Shown here piece by piece: positions 20,343 through 27,397 of a stretch of 28,035 nt of DNA. How positions within the stretch are numbered: position 1 is the stretch's first letter; every line of letters starts with the position of its first letter. Source of the DNA: a virus; the IMG/VR virus record IMGVR_UViG_3300031565_000278, positions 1 through 28,035 of that record; one strand, written 5' to 3'. The notes under the pieces are model-generated. The model was not told the DNA's origin, did not search any database, and saw only the letters and a list, made by a program, of their open reading frames with translations. Both the position numbers and the translations under genes were made by a program.

Positions 20343-20827
20343 CCAGGTTTATATCGCTTGACCCTTCAACAACGTTCACGGGTTGGTCCGTCTTCCAGGA
20401 CGAAGCCCTGGTCGCCTGGGGGAAGATTGACACGCGGAAGGTTGACTATTCCTTCCGCTTCCAGTTCATTATCAACGAACTGATTCACCTGGTCCAGCAA
20501 TACGACTTCCAGGAAATCGCAATCGAAGACGTGAAGTTCGCCTGGCATGGGACCAACCGAAACCGAAACATTGCGGGCCTTCAGATTGTCTTCCGTTCAA
20601 TCCAGGAATGGGCGAAAGGCGCGGGCCTGGTCCTGGCCGCTTACAACCCCGCGACCTGGAAGAACGGCGTCGTCGGGTCGTCCCATGCGTCGAAGGAAAC
20701 CACGAAGGAAAATCTTTGCTTCAGGTTCCCCAGGCTTCCCAGGGGATTGACCGACCACGAATACGACGCCCTGGGGATAGGCGTATATCATGGGGGAATG
20801 CTGAAGCTGGAAGGAATGATGAAATGA
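20339..20827 (+). CDS. RuvC-like Holliday junction resolvase, 162 aa
   Basis: The start is the ATG at 20339 overlapping the previous stop (ATGA) and preceded by GAAAGGGGG. The in-frame ATG at 20240 is rejected because it would run over the zinc-ribbon gene. The RuvC fold motifs are present: D8 in 'ISLDPSTTFTGWSVF', E63 in 'AIEDVKF', and H140 with D143 in 'TDHEYDALGIG', giving the metal-binding acidic set of the family. Its 162 residues match RuvC length. It would resolve four-way junctions during replication or before packaging, ahead of the terminase step. It overlaps the next gene by ATGA. Confidence 0.82.
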   Translation: MTRFISLDPSTTFTGWSVFQDEALVAWGKIDTRKVDYSFRFQFIINELIHLVQQYDFQEIAIEDVKFAWHGTNRNRNIAGLQIVFRSIQEWAKGAGLVLAAYNPATWKNGVVGSSHASKETTKENLCFRFPRLPRGLTDHEYDALGIGVYHGGMLKLEGMMK

Positions 20828-21084
20828 ACGCGACACTATTCACAGCGACCGCCGAACACGATTGCCACTTCAAGCGTTGCCCGAAAGCGCGGAAGATAGC
20901 CGTCGGCGAAAAGGCGGTCAAGACAATGTCCAGGCAATCAACTTGCGGGTCGTCTTACGCGACGACCGTTTACTACCACGAAGAATGTTATCAATCGAAA
21001 GGGGGACGACAAAATGGACATATTCAACGAACTGGACGCGGCCCTGGCCGACGTCAAAAAGGAAGCGGCGAAGCTTCAAAATGA
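20824..21084 (+). CDS. Small Cys/His-rich protein, 86 aa, long overlap with next gene
   Basis: The start overlaps the resolvase stop (ATGA). The product has C14, H16, C19 and a later 'TCGSSYATTVYYHEEC' segment, a plausible single zinc site. The stop at 21082-21084 lies 71 bases inside the next gene, and the last 24 or so residues (from about 21014) have a basic, low-complexity composition typical of out-of-frame reading. The true protein may end in this overlap, or a frameshift or error could shorten it. No family is recognised. Confidence 0.5.
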   Translation: MNATLFTATAEHDCHFKRCPKARKIAVGEKAVKTMSRQSTCGSSYATTVYYHEECYQSKGGRQNGHIQRTGRGPGRRQKGSGEASK

Positions 21085-21274
21085 AGTCGCCGCGTTACAT
21101 CGGGAACGCCAGGGCGAAGTCTGGTATTACCAGGGGGACGGCGAAGACAAACTGGAAAGCTTGACTTGTCCCGTCCTGATTGAAGCCGAAGACCTTCGCG
21201 CTATCGTGGCAAGGTCGGAAGCCTTGAACGACGTCGTCGAACGTCACACGACGGGAAGGGGCGAATCGAAATGA
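21014..21274 (+). CDS. Hypothetical helical protein, 86 aa
   Basis: The ATG follows CGAAAGGGGGACGACAAA, a strong ribosome binding site. The 86-residue product begins with a coiled-coil-like helix (FNELDAALADVKKEAAKLQNEVAALHRER), has a short central 'GEVWYYQGDGEDKLESL' turn, and ends with a further helix. It carries one Cys and no membrane segment. Function is unknown. It overlaps the radical SAM gene by ATGA, so the two are probably translated together, which makes a partner or substrate-related role possible but unproved. Confidence 0.62.
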   Translation: MDIFNELDAALADVKKEAAKLQNEVAALHRERQGEVWYYQGDGEDKLESLTCPVLIEAEDLRAIVARSEALNDVVERHTTGRGESK

Positions 21275-22056
21275 TATACGAAACGAAGGGCCGCGCCAGG
21301 GAATACTTCGAACTGGCCGCCAATTTATACACGGGTTGCGAATTCGCTTGCGTCTATTGCTTCGCGCCCGAAATCATGCGGAAGGACCCGAAGGAATTCC
21401 ACGGCCGCGCGGTCCCCAGGCAAGGCGGCGACGGGGCCCTGGCAAACTTGCGGAAGGACGCCGAACGAATGAACGCCAGGGGCGACGACCGACACGTCCT
21501 TTTGTCCTTCATAACGGACCCGTATCAACCCGCCGAACGGGACTTCCAATTGACCAGGCGGGCAATTGAAGAACTTCACAGATACGGAATTCCCGTCGCG
21601 ATACTCACGAAAGCGGGTTGGCCCGCGACCAGGGACTTCGACTTGTTGGGGCCCGCCGACCTATTCGGAACGACCTTGACCTTCCAGGACCCGAAGCTTT
21701 CCCGCGTATGGGAACCAGGGGCGGGTCTTCCTTCAATGCGTATCAAGTCCCTGGAAGACGCGAAGGTCCGCGGGATTGGGACCTGGGTATCATGCGAACC
21801 CGTCATTGACCAGTCGGAAACCCTGGCCTTGATTGAACGGACCGCCCCGATTGTGGACGTCTTCAAGGTCGGGACGTTGAACTATTCCAGGAAGCTTCCG
21901 CGGGACCTGGTTCCGCCGCCGATTGACTGGAAGCTATTCGCCCAGGACGTCGTCAAGCTTCTGGACCGCCTGGGGGCGAATTACTATATCAAGAAGGACC
22001 TGGCCCGATACCTGGGCCAACCTGAAGGAATAACAGTCGGGGAAATCCCGAAATAA
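21271..22056 (+). CDS. Radical SAM protein (spore-photoproduct-lyase-like group), 261 aa
   Basis: The start overlaps the upstream stop (ATGA). The motif C23-x3-C27-x2-C30 in 'YTGCEFACVYCFA' is the canonical [4Fe-4S] cluster site that binds S-adenosylmethionine. The downstream 'LLSFITDPYQPAE', 'IAILTKAGWPATRDFDLL' (with V), 'TTLTFQD' and 'GTWVSCEPVID' segments follow the usual TIM-barrel strand order of SPL-like/ELP3-like radical SAM enzymes. The 261 residues cover only the core. The substrate is unknown: DNA photoproduct repair or nucleoside modification are possibilities inferred from family relatives. Its place among recombination genes in a phage is unusual but known. Confidence 0.85.
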   Translation: MIYETKGRAREYFELAANLYTGCEFACVYCFAPEIMRKDPKEFHGRAVPRQGGDGALANLRKDAERMNARGDDRHVLLSFITDPYQPAERDFQLTRRAIEELHRYGIPVAILTKAGWPATRDFDLLGPADLFGTTLTFQDPKLSRVWEPGAGLPSMRIKSLEDAKVRGIGTWVSCEPVIDQSETLALIERTAPIVDVFKVGTLNYSRKLPRDLVPPPIDWKLFAQDVVKLLDRLGANYYIKKDLARYLGQPEGITVGEIPK

Positions 22057-22070
22057 AAGGGGGTTACAAT

Positions 22071-22277
22071 ATGGACATTATCGTTTGTTCGAAATGCGGG
22101 CAAGGAATGGAACGCTTTGAAGCGGTCAACGCGGTCGAAGTTGATTGGGAACGGGACGTCCCCGTTTGCCCGATATGCCGCGGCGTCCCTGGGGCGGTTC
22201 CACTACGCCGACCGCGGAACGTCATTGGGGGCTTTCCCTGGAAGCGCGACGCCCAGGGGAAGAAGGTCCCGAAATGA
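22071..22277 (+). CDS. Small zinc-ribbon protein, 68 aa
   Basis: The ATG follows AAAAGGGGGTTACAAT. C6-x2-C9 in 'VCSKCGQGM' and a second pair in 'VCPICRG' (about residues 33-36) form one four-cysteine site. The C-terminal part is basic (LRRPRNVIGGFPWKRDAQGKK). It is tightly coupled to the following membrane miniprotein by ATGA. No named family or function can be given. It is one of many similar small zinc-ribbon products in this phage. Confidence 0.6.
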   Translation: MDIIVCSKCGQGMERFEAVNAVEVDWERDVPVCPICRGVPGAVPLRRPRNVIGGFPWKRDAQGKKVPK

Positions 22278-22420
22278 AACGACGCGAAGCTTTGTTATGG
22301 GGATTATACTTGATTGTCGCGGGCTTCCTGGCCTGGTTCGTTGCTTTGCTTCCGAAGTCGGGACGCGACGCCGCCCTGGAAGCCGCCGTCGCCAGTGTGA
22401 AAAGGAAGTGGTCGAAATGA
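22274..22420 (+). CDS. 48-aa single-span membrane protein
   Basis: The start at 22274 overlaps the upstream stop (ATGA), and the frame ends in a TGA overlapping the next start. Residues 1-5 are basic, about 6-27 are hydrophobic ('ALLWGLYLIVAGFLAWFVALL'), and the rest is a charged helix ending in Lys-rich residues. This is a typical tiny membrane anchor. It may be an early phage membrane factor, but nothing more specific can be supported. Confidence 0.6.
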   Translation: MKRREALLWGLYLIVAGFLAWFVALLPKSGRDAALEAAVASVKRKWSK

Positions 22421-22602
22421 CAAGCTACAACAAGCCCTGGCGGAAGGTCGTCGAATGGGGGGCTTATATTCCAGGGGGACGCAACGGCGGGGCCCATATC
22501 GCGAAGCTTGAATGCGGCCATTCGACAAGCCGAAAGGCTTCCGCGAACTTCCCGAAGCGCGTTCGTTGCGACTTTTGCCCAATGGAAAGGGCGTCGAAAT
22601 GA
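22417..22602 (+). CDS. 61-aa zinc-binding protein
   Basis: The start overlaps the upstream TGA (ATGA) and the stop overlaps the next start in the same way. The 61 residues contain 'LECGHSTSRKASANFPKRVRCDFC', with C, H, C, C ligands, the pattern of a small treble-clef site ('CGH...RK....P.R.RC..C') seen in several phage miniproteins. The N-terminal half contains 'WRKVVEWGAYIPGG'. Function is unknown. The tight coupling on both sides indicates that it is a real gene. Confidence 0.62.
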   Translation: MTSYNKPWRKVVEWGAYIPGGRNGGAHIAKLECGHSTSRKASANFPKRVRCDFCPMERASK

Positions 22603-23105
22603 ATATCGGCGGAAGCATAAGCGGGGCGACCTTCAGCGACGGGACGCGGCGGTTCCGTGTCGCGCTTTGGCGGATATGGGACCAGGCGAAACCCGCGCTT
22701 CTTTTCGTCGGATTGAACCCGTCCACGGCGACCGACCGCCAGGACGACCCGACCATTCGACGCGTCGCCAGGTTCGCCCGCGAAAGGGGATACGGCGGCC
22801 TATTCGTCGGGAACCTTTTCAGTATCGTTTCCGCGGACCCGACCGTCTTATGGTTGAAGCCGTCGCCCGAACTTCCTGGCGGACCGAATGACACGGCCCT
22901 TCGAAGAATGCGGGAACTATGCGGGGCGACCCTGGTCGGTTGGGGACACTTCGGTTACTTCGCGGGGAAAAGGCCCGTCGAAGTCCTGGCCCTGGTCGGG
23001 AAGCCCGTCTATTGCCTGGGGAAAACGTCGGGCGGTTGGCCGAAACACCCGCTATATTTGCGGGCCGACACGCCGTTCGTCGAATACGAAAGGGGGAAGG
23101 ATTGA
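22599..23105 (+). CDS. DUF1643 protein, 168 aa
   Basis: The start at 22599 overlaps the previous stop (ATGA). The in-frame ATG at 22512 would run over the previous gene. The product follows the DUF1643 pattern: 'RFRVALWRIWD', 'ALLFVGLNPSTATDRQDDPTIRRVARFARERGYGGLFVGNLF', 'GPNDTALRRM' and 'LVGWG', with the conserved NPSTA and DDPTIRR blocks. Length matches the family. The molecular role of DUF1643 is not established. Members occur in phages and mobile elements and resemble DNA-repair glycosylase-like folds, a relation I state only as a guess. It is coupled to an ASCH gene by TTGA. Confidence 0.8.
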   Translation: MNIGGSISGATFSDGTRRFRVALWRIWDQAKPALLFVGLNPSTATDRQDDPTIRRVARFARERGYGGLFVGNLFSIVSADPTVLWLKPSPELPGGPNDTALRRMRELCGATLVGWGHFGYFAGKRPVEVLALVGKPVYCLGKTSGGWPKHPLYLRADTPFVEYERGKD

Positions 23106-23497
23106 AAGCGTTATCACTGAAGCAACCCTGGGCCTGGGCGGTCTTCAATGGGAAGGACGTCGAGAACCGAACCTGGAAGACAACCTTCCGCGGCCGCTTT
23201 TATATTCACGCGTCGAAGGGCTTCGATATGGCGGGCTGGAAATGGATTGCCGAAAACGAAAACCGCCTGGGCCTGGTCCTTCCCTGGTATGCGGACCGCG
23301 ACTTCATTCGCGGGGCGATAATCGGCGAAGCGACCCTGGTTGATTGCGTCGTCGGGGACGCTAACGGGTCGCGCTGGTATTCAGGCCCGAACGCTTTTCA
23401 CCTGGCCGACGCGAACCGATACGAAACGCCCGTCCCATACAAGGGGGCGTTGAAGCTATTCGAAGTCAATCTTGAAGGGGGTATCAATGGCGAATAA
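23102..23497 (+). CDS. ASCH domain protein, 131 aa, TTG start
   Basis: TTG at 23102 overlaps the upstream TGA and has GAAAGGGGG before it. It gives an N-terminus 'KALSLKQPWAWAVFNGKDVENRTWKT' after Met, the classical ASCH opening, with 'RGRFYIHASKGFD' next, and 'GAIIGEATLVDCV' forming the second half of the PUA-like beta-barrel. ASCH domains bind or process RNA or modified nucleosides, and some cleave RNA or hydrolyse N4-acetylcytidine. The exact activity cannot be told from sequence. Neighbours are DUF1643 and small zinc proteins. The next start lies 11 bases inside its 3' end. Confidence 0.85.
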   Translation: MKALSLKQPWAWAVFNGKDVENRTWKTTFRGRFYIHASKGFDMAGWKWIAENENRLGLVLPWYADRDFIRGAIIGEATLVDCVVGDANGSRWYSGPNAFHLADANRYETPVPYKGALKLFEVNLEGGINGE

Positions 23498-23792
23498 TAA
23501 TCACAAGAAAACAAAGCAAGTCTTCAATTCGAAGCGGGAACCGCTTTTCCGTTGTCCGTTTCCTGGTTGCGGACAAATCTTCGCGAAGGAACCAGGCAAG
23601 CCCGAAACGTGTCTGAAGCATAGGACTTTGATTGCGGACGTCATGTTCATTCTGGACCATACGAAGACGCCCGAAGCCGTGGAAGAAGGACCAGCGACCG
23701 AAGCGGGGCCGAAGTTATACATTCCGAAGCCTGGCATGGCGGACAAGGCTATCGAAGAAGCGCGAAAAGCGCAAAGGGGGAAACAACCATGA
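23487..23792 (+). CDS. Small zinc-finger-like protein, 101 aa
   Basis: The start at 23487 follows GAAGGGGGTATCA and lies inside the 3' end of the ASCH gene. The product has a Lys-rich start (residues 1-20), then C23 and C28 in 'FRCPFPGCGQIF' and C43/H46 in 'ETCLKHRTLI', together a C2H2/C2CH-like single zinc site. An acidic Pro-rich linker and a short basic helix follow. The function is unknown. The next gene overlaps by ATGA. Confidence 0.6.
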   Translation: MANNNHKKTKQVFNSKREPLFRCPFPGCGQIFAKEPGKPETCLKHRTLIADVMFILDHTKTPEAVEEGPATEAGPKLYIPKPGMADKAIEEARKAQRGKQP

Positions 23793-24928
23793 AAGTCGAA
23801 CACGACGAAGACCGACGGGTCATATACCAACCTGGCGACGTCGTCGGCGTCAAGAATTACGGGTTCACGGGGAAGCTGGCGTATCACCTATTCGAACCAC
23901 AAACGGACTTGTATCACTTCTTATTGATTGACGGATACCTGGAAGACGAAGACGATTATTCCATAATCGAAAGCCTGGCGACGGGTCCCCGAATGGGCCG
24001 CCTTTCCTGGTATGCGAAGCGGGATTATCAGGTCTTCAGGGTCAACGAAGAACACGCGAAATTCTGGACGGTCTTCAGGAACCACAAGCTTCGGTTGAAC
24101 GCGTCGGGGTCGTCCGAATACCTGGGGGAAATCGCCGTCGAAAAGGCGTCCAGGTTCGGCCGTCACGGATACGACTTCGCGCTATACGTCAAGCTTCTGG
24201 TCGGCGTCCTTCGTTTCCAGGTCAACCGCCTGGTCCACGGGAAAGCCCCGCGGCGAATGAAGCCCGAAGACGTTCCATACGGAAGGGACCAGGCTTTCAT
24301 TTGCACAGAACTTGTCTTCGAAGCCTGGCGCGGGGTTGGCATTCAACTTCGGGCCGCGGACCATGCCCCGCTTCCTTGTGAATTCGTCCTGGCGGAAGAC
24401 CGCGGCGAACTCATTCGGATTGACTTCCACAACGGGACGAAGGGGCAAGCCTGGCGGTCACGGCTAAACGCCATAACGTCGGTCATGGAAGCAATAGACA
24501 AAGCGAAGGAAGGGGAAACGATACTGGTCAACGGACGCGACATTTCGATAATACCGAAGTCAACCCGCCCGACCACGGTCGTCAATATCCGAACGCTTGA
24601 TATGGACACGACGCCAACCCGTGAAGACCTGGCCCGACTGGAAGGACCCGCGCTTATCGCCCGCCAGGGGGGACAAAAGCGGAACCGCGTTCACCTATAC
24701 CGACAACCGTTCGGCTATCCGATACGGGCTTGTGATTGGGAAGCCTTCGCCCCCGAAGACCTGGAAGACGTCTTCAAGCTTACGTTCGGCGACCCCGCGA
24801 CCGCGCTTCAATCAGAAGGCGCGGCATTCCACAAGCCGACGTGTAAGCATTGCCAGGCCGTCATTGCGGGGAAACGGACGTCCGTCGGGGGGACCAACCA
24901 CGGACACGGGAAGGGGGCGACACTATGA
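23789..24928 (+). CDS. Permuted papain-like (YiiX/NlpC-P60-type) protein with C-terminal CxxC, 379 aa
   Basis: The start overlaps the upstream stop (ATGA) with AAAGGGGG before it. The order of motifs suits a circularly permuted papain fold: an N-terminal 'GDVVGVKNYG' strand, a His-containing 'LYHFLLIDGYLED' segment (H43), and much later 'FICTELVFEAWRGVGI' with Cys172, the 'CTELV..A...AGI' nucleophile motif of YiiX-like enzymes. Such enzymes are hydrolases acting on peptides or lipids. Additional residues include an uncharacterised domain (about 215-340) and a terminal C352-x2-C355 with H366/H368 for a possible zinc site. A role in host envelope or cell-wall cleavage is inferred; a phage endolysin is otherwise missing. 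Confidence 0.62.
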   Translation: MKVEHDEDRRVIYQPGDVVGVKNYGFTGKLAYHLFEPQTDLYHFLLIDGYLEDEDDYSIIESLATGPRMGRLSWYAKRDYQVFRVNEEHAKFWTVFRNHKLRLNASGSSEYLGEIAVEKASRFGRHGYDFALYVKLLVGVLRFQVNRLVHGKAPRRMKPEDVPYGRDQAFICTELVFEAWRGVGIQLRAADHAPLPCEFVLAEDRGELIRIDFHNGTKGQAWRSRLNAITSVMEAIDKAKEGETILVNGRDISIIPKSTRPTTVVNIRTLDMDTTPTREDLARLEGPALIARQGGQKRNRVHLYRQPFGYPIRACDWEAFAPEDLEDVFKLTFGDPATALQSEGAAFHKPTCKHCQAVIAGKRTSVGGTNHGHGKGATL

Positions 24929-25281
24929 AGAAGCCCGAAGATATGACGCCCGCCGAAATCAAGGCGGAAATCGAAGACCTGGGGAAACGGCTTTCCGAAG
25001 GGAACGCCCGCCTTTTCCGATTGCGTCTTCGCCTGGCCCTGGACGCTTGCCCTTATCAGGTCGGGGAAGTCCTGGTCAACCGCCTGGGGCAACGGGGCCG
25101 CGTTGACGCTATACACGCCCAACAATACGGCGGCGAAGGATACCAGCTTTCGGGAATATGGTTGAAGAAGGACGGGACGCCCGCAATGAACCCAGGTCGG
25201 GACAACACTTCCCCGCGGGTCAACGGCTTTTCTTCCTGGGAAGAATGGAAGCGGGAAGGGGAAGGGTCCGTCAATGCCTGA
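24925..25281 (+). CDS. Hypothetical protein, 118 aa
   Basis: The start overlaps the previous stop (ATGA) and has GGAAGGGGG before it. A longer frame from 24850 is rejected because it overlaps the previous gene. The N-terminal third is a charged coiled-coil-like helix (TPAEIKAEIEDLGKRLSEGNARLFRLRLRLALDA). The rest is a small beta-rich domain ('YQVGEVLVNRLGQRGRVDAIHAQQYGG', then 'YQLSGIWLKKDG') that resembles an SH3-like barrel, a resemblance by eye only. Function is unknown. It overlaps the terminase small subunit gene by 8 bases. Confidence 0.6.
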   Translation: MKKPEDMTPAEIKAEIEDLGKRLSEGNARLFRLRLRLALDACPYQVGEVLVNRLGQRGRVDAIHAQQYGGEGYQLSGIWLKKDGTPAMNPGRDNTSPRVNGFSSWEEWKREGEGSVNA

Positions 25282-25948
25282 AAAGAAGTCACACAAGAAG
25301 CAACCGCCCCGTCCGTGGAACGCGTTTCGGGCCGACGAACGCCAGGAATACTTCTTCCTGGTATATGAACAAATGGGGGTCAACCGAACCCTGAAGCGAT
25401 TGTGGGGACTTGTCCGCGGCGTCGGGGCGGAAATCTCATTGAAGACCCTGGAACGTTATTCGTCCGAATACGGCTGGCAAGCGAAGATATTGGAACGGGC
25501 CGCCAGGCATGAAAGCGCGGACTTCCAGGACGTCCAGACCCAGGTTGACCGAATGACCGAAGAACACGTTCGGACCTTCCAGGATATAGGGGCCCTGGTC
25601 ACGGCGGGAATTCGGAAGTATCAGAAGCAAATCGAAGACCAGGTCACTTCGGGCCTGGCCCCGACCCTGGACATTGACCTGGCGACAATCGGGAAGCTGG
25701 CGACGACGTATCAATACGGGGAACGCCTGGCGCGTGGACTTGCCACGTCGAAGGCCGAAGTCATTATCGAAGTCCTTCCCCCGCTGGTCAAGGATATGTT
25801 CGCCGTCTTCCTGGCCGTGAACGTTATCACGAACGACCCGCCCGAACTGGTCCGCAAGCGGGAAAGCGAATTCATAACGCGGGGGGACCAGGTCTTGAAC
25901 ACTTATTACGGGAAGACCAAAGCCCTTCCCGAACGGGGGTCCGAATGA
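25274..25948 (+). CDS. Putative terminase small subunit, 224 aa
   Basis: The start lies 8 bases inside the upstream gene. The N-terminal third contains a 'QMGVNRTLKRLWGLVRGVG...ISLKTLERYSSEYGWQAKILERA' segment (about residues 33-76) that resembles the helix-turn-helix part of small terminases, with the 'S..T..RW....GW..R' pattern. A long helical coiled-coil region follows (about 80-150). Small terminases recognise the packaging site and stimulate the large subunit. The large terminase gene lies 1.4 kb downstream, separated by a PAPS-reductase-like gene and two small genes. The call rests on this motif plus context. Confidence 0.68.
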   Translation: MPEKKSHKKQPPRPWNAFRADERQEYFFLVYEQMGVNRTLKRLWGLVRGVGAEISLKTLERYSSEYGWQAKILERAARHESADFQDVQTQVDRMTEEHVRTFQDIGALVTAGIRKYQKQIEDQVTSGLAPTLDIDLATIGKLATTYQYGERLARGLATSKAEVIIEVLPPLVKDMFAVFLAVNVITNDPPELVRKRESEFITRGDQVLNTYYGKTKALPERGSE

Positions 25949-26781
25949 AAGTCTTATCATTGGGGGCGGGCGTCCAGTCTTCGACAATCCTTCTTATGGC
26001 TTGTCGCGGGGAATTAGAAAAGCCCGCCCTGGCAATCTTCGCCGACACGGGTTGGGAAGAACCGCGGACATACGCACACTTGAACTTCCTGGAAGACGAA
26101 GCGAAGAAGGCTGGCATTCCGCTTCTTCGGGTATCAAGCGGAAACGTTCGGGACGACCTATTGAACGCGGCCGAAATGAAGACCAGGTTCCAGCAAATAC
26201 CGCTATTCATGCGGCGGAACGGGAAGCTTCAAATGGGTCGCCGCCATTGCACAGAAGTTTATAAAATGCGGCCGATACGACGGAAACTTCGGGAACTCCT
26301 GGACGTCGGCCCCAGGGCCCGCATACCGAAGGCCGAAGTCGAATTATGGGTCGGAATAAGTATTGACGAATACCAGCGGGCGACGCCGTCAAGCAACCAG
26401 TGGGAAAACAAGACCTTCCCGCTGATTGAAAAGCGAATGTCCCGCAACGATTGTCTGTTATGGTTGGCCGACCGTTACCCTGGCCGCGTGGTCCCGCGGT
26501 CGTCTTGTGTAGGTTGCCCGTTCCATTCGACCGAATGCTGGAATGAACTTCGCCAGTTTCCCGAAGTATGGAAGGACGTCCTGGACGCCGACGACCTTAT
26601 TCGTGAAGGCCGTCCCGACGGACAATTATTCCTTCATAGGTCGGGGACCCCGCTTCGCGACGTGGACCTTCGGACGGCTGAAGAAAAGGGCCAATTGACC
26701 TTCCCGTTTTATCAAGAAGAACGATTCCAATTCTTCACGAAGTTGAACATTTGGCTTCCTGAAGAAGAAGGGGGTATATAA
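25945..26781 (+). CDS. Phage PAPS-reductase-like PP-loop protein, 278 aa
   Basis: The start overlaps the upstream stop (ATGA). Residues 5-14 'SLGAGVQSST' form the PP-loop that binds ATP-derived groups, followed by 'ALAIFADTGWEEPRTYAHL', a typical PAPS-reductase/N-type ATP pyrophosphatase strand. Further motifs are 'RRHCTEVYKMRPI' and 'SSCVGCPFHSTECW', a Cys cluster (four Cys) that could bind iron-sulfur or zinc. Phages commonly carry such genes near terminase genes, and their true reaction, possibly sulfur transfer to a base or small molecule, is unproved. Relation to DndC of phosphorothioation is by fold only. The gene overlaps the next by TAATG. Confidence 0.8.
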   Translation: MKVLSLGAGVQSSTILLMACRGELEKPALAIFADTGWEEPRTYAHLNFLEDEAKKAGIPLLRVSSGNVRDDLLNAAEMKTRFQQIPLFMRRNGKLQMGRRHCTEVYKMRPIRRKLRELLDVGPRARIPKAEVELWVGISIDEYQRATPSSNQWENKTFPLIEKRMSRNDCLLWLADRYPGRVVPRSSCVGCPFHSTECWNELRQFPEVWKDVLDADDLIREGRPDGQLFLHRSGTPLRDVDLRTAEEKGQLTFPFYQEERFQFFTKLNIWLPEEEGGI

Positions 26782-26978
26782 TGACGGAATGGAAAAGGAA
26801 ACACACCTTCGTCGGGGAAGTCCGCCGCTTCCTTCGACGCTTCCGTATCCTGGAACTGAAGACCGAAGTCTTCCAGGAAGCCGAAGAAACCGAAGTCCCG
26901 ACGGGCGGGACCCGATACACGTCCACGGACCGCTTCGTGGTCATTATCCGCTTGACGGGACACTGGCGGGACAAATGA
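26781..26978 (+). CDS. Hypothetical protein, 65 aa
   Basis: The ATG overlaps the previous TAA (TAATG) and has GAAGGGGG just before. The 65-residue product is mostly basic in the first half ('WKRKHTFVGEVRRFLRRFRI') and beta-like in the second ('YTSTDRFVVIIRLTGHWRDK'). No motif is recognised. Its tight coupling on both sides (ATGA with the next gene) supports a real gene. Function is unknown. Confidence 0.55.
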   Translation: MTEWKRKHTFVGEVRRFLRRFRILELKTEVFQEAEETEVPTGGTRYTSTDRFVVIIRLTGHWRDK

Positions 26979-27397
26979 AAGGCGATTGCCCGCAATGCGG
27001 CTTCCCATTGAACAAGGGGAACGTCCAGGTCGTCCGCCCCAGGGGGAAGAAGCGGCCGTATCGGATACACCGCCGTTGTCCCGAACTGAAGGCCCTTCCG
27101 ACCATGCCCCAGGAAGCCGTCGCGGACCTGGTAAAGCCCGAAGTCTTCACGGGGAAACCAGACCACGGGGAAACCCATTCCTGGAAGGGGGACTTCCACG
27201 TTGACCCGCCGCCCAGGTTCCGCTATTTTATGACCAGGGACCAGGCGGAAAAGGTCAAGGCGTCGGTCGAACGGAACGCTTCATTCGGCTTCGGGATAGG
27301 GTTCGAAGTGATACCCGTCATTGATTATCTGGTTGACCAGGACCCCGACGAATACGCGGACCTGGTCGAAGTAACGATTGAATGGGGGCCCGAATGA
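26975..27397 (+). CDS. Zinc-binding protein upstream of the large terminase, 140 aa
   Basis: The start at 26975 overlaps the upstream stop (ATGA). A frame from 26789 is rejected because it overlaps the previous gene. C5-x2-C8 in 'GDCPQCG' and a later Cys35 with His32 in 'RIHRRCPEL' form a probable zinc site. The rest is a helical and acidic C-terminus. No family is recognised. Its stop overlaps the large terminase start (ATGA), so it might be co-translated with the packaging motor. No direct role in packaging is shown. Confidence 0.58.
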   Translation: MKGDCPQCGFPLNKGNVQVVRPRGKKRPYRIHRRCPELKALPTMPQEAVADLVKPEVFTGKPDHGETHSWKGDFHVDPPPRFRYFMTRDQAEKVKASVERNASFGFGIGFEVIPVIDYLVDQDPDEYADLVEVTIEWGPE

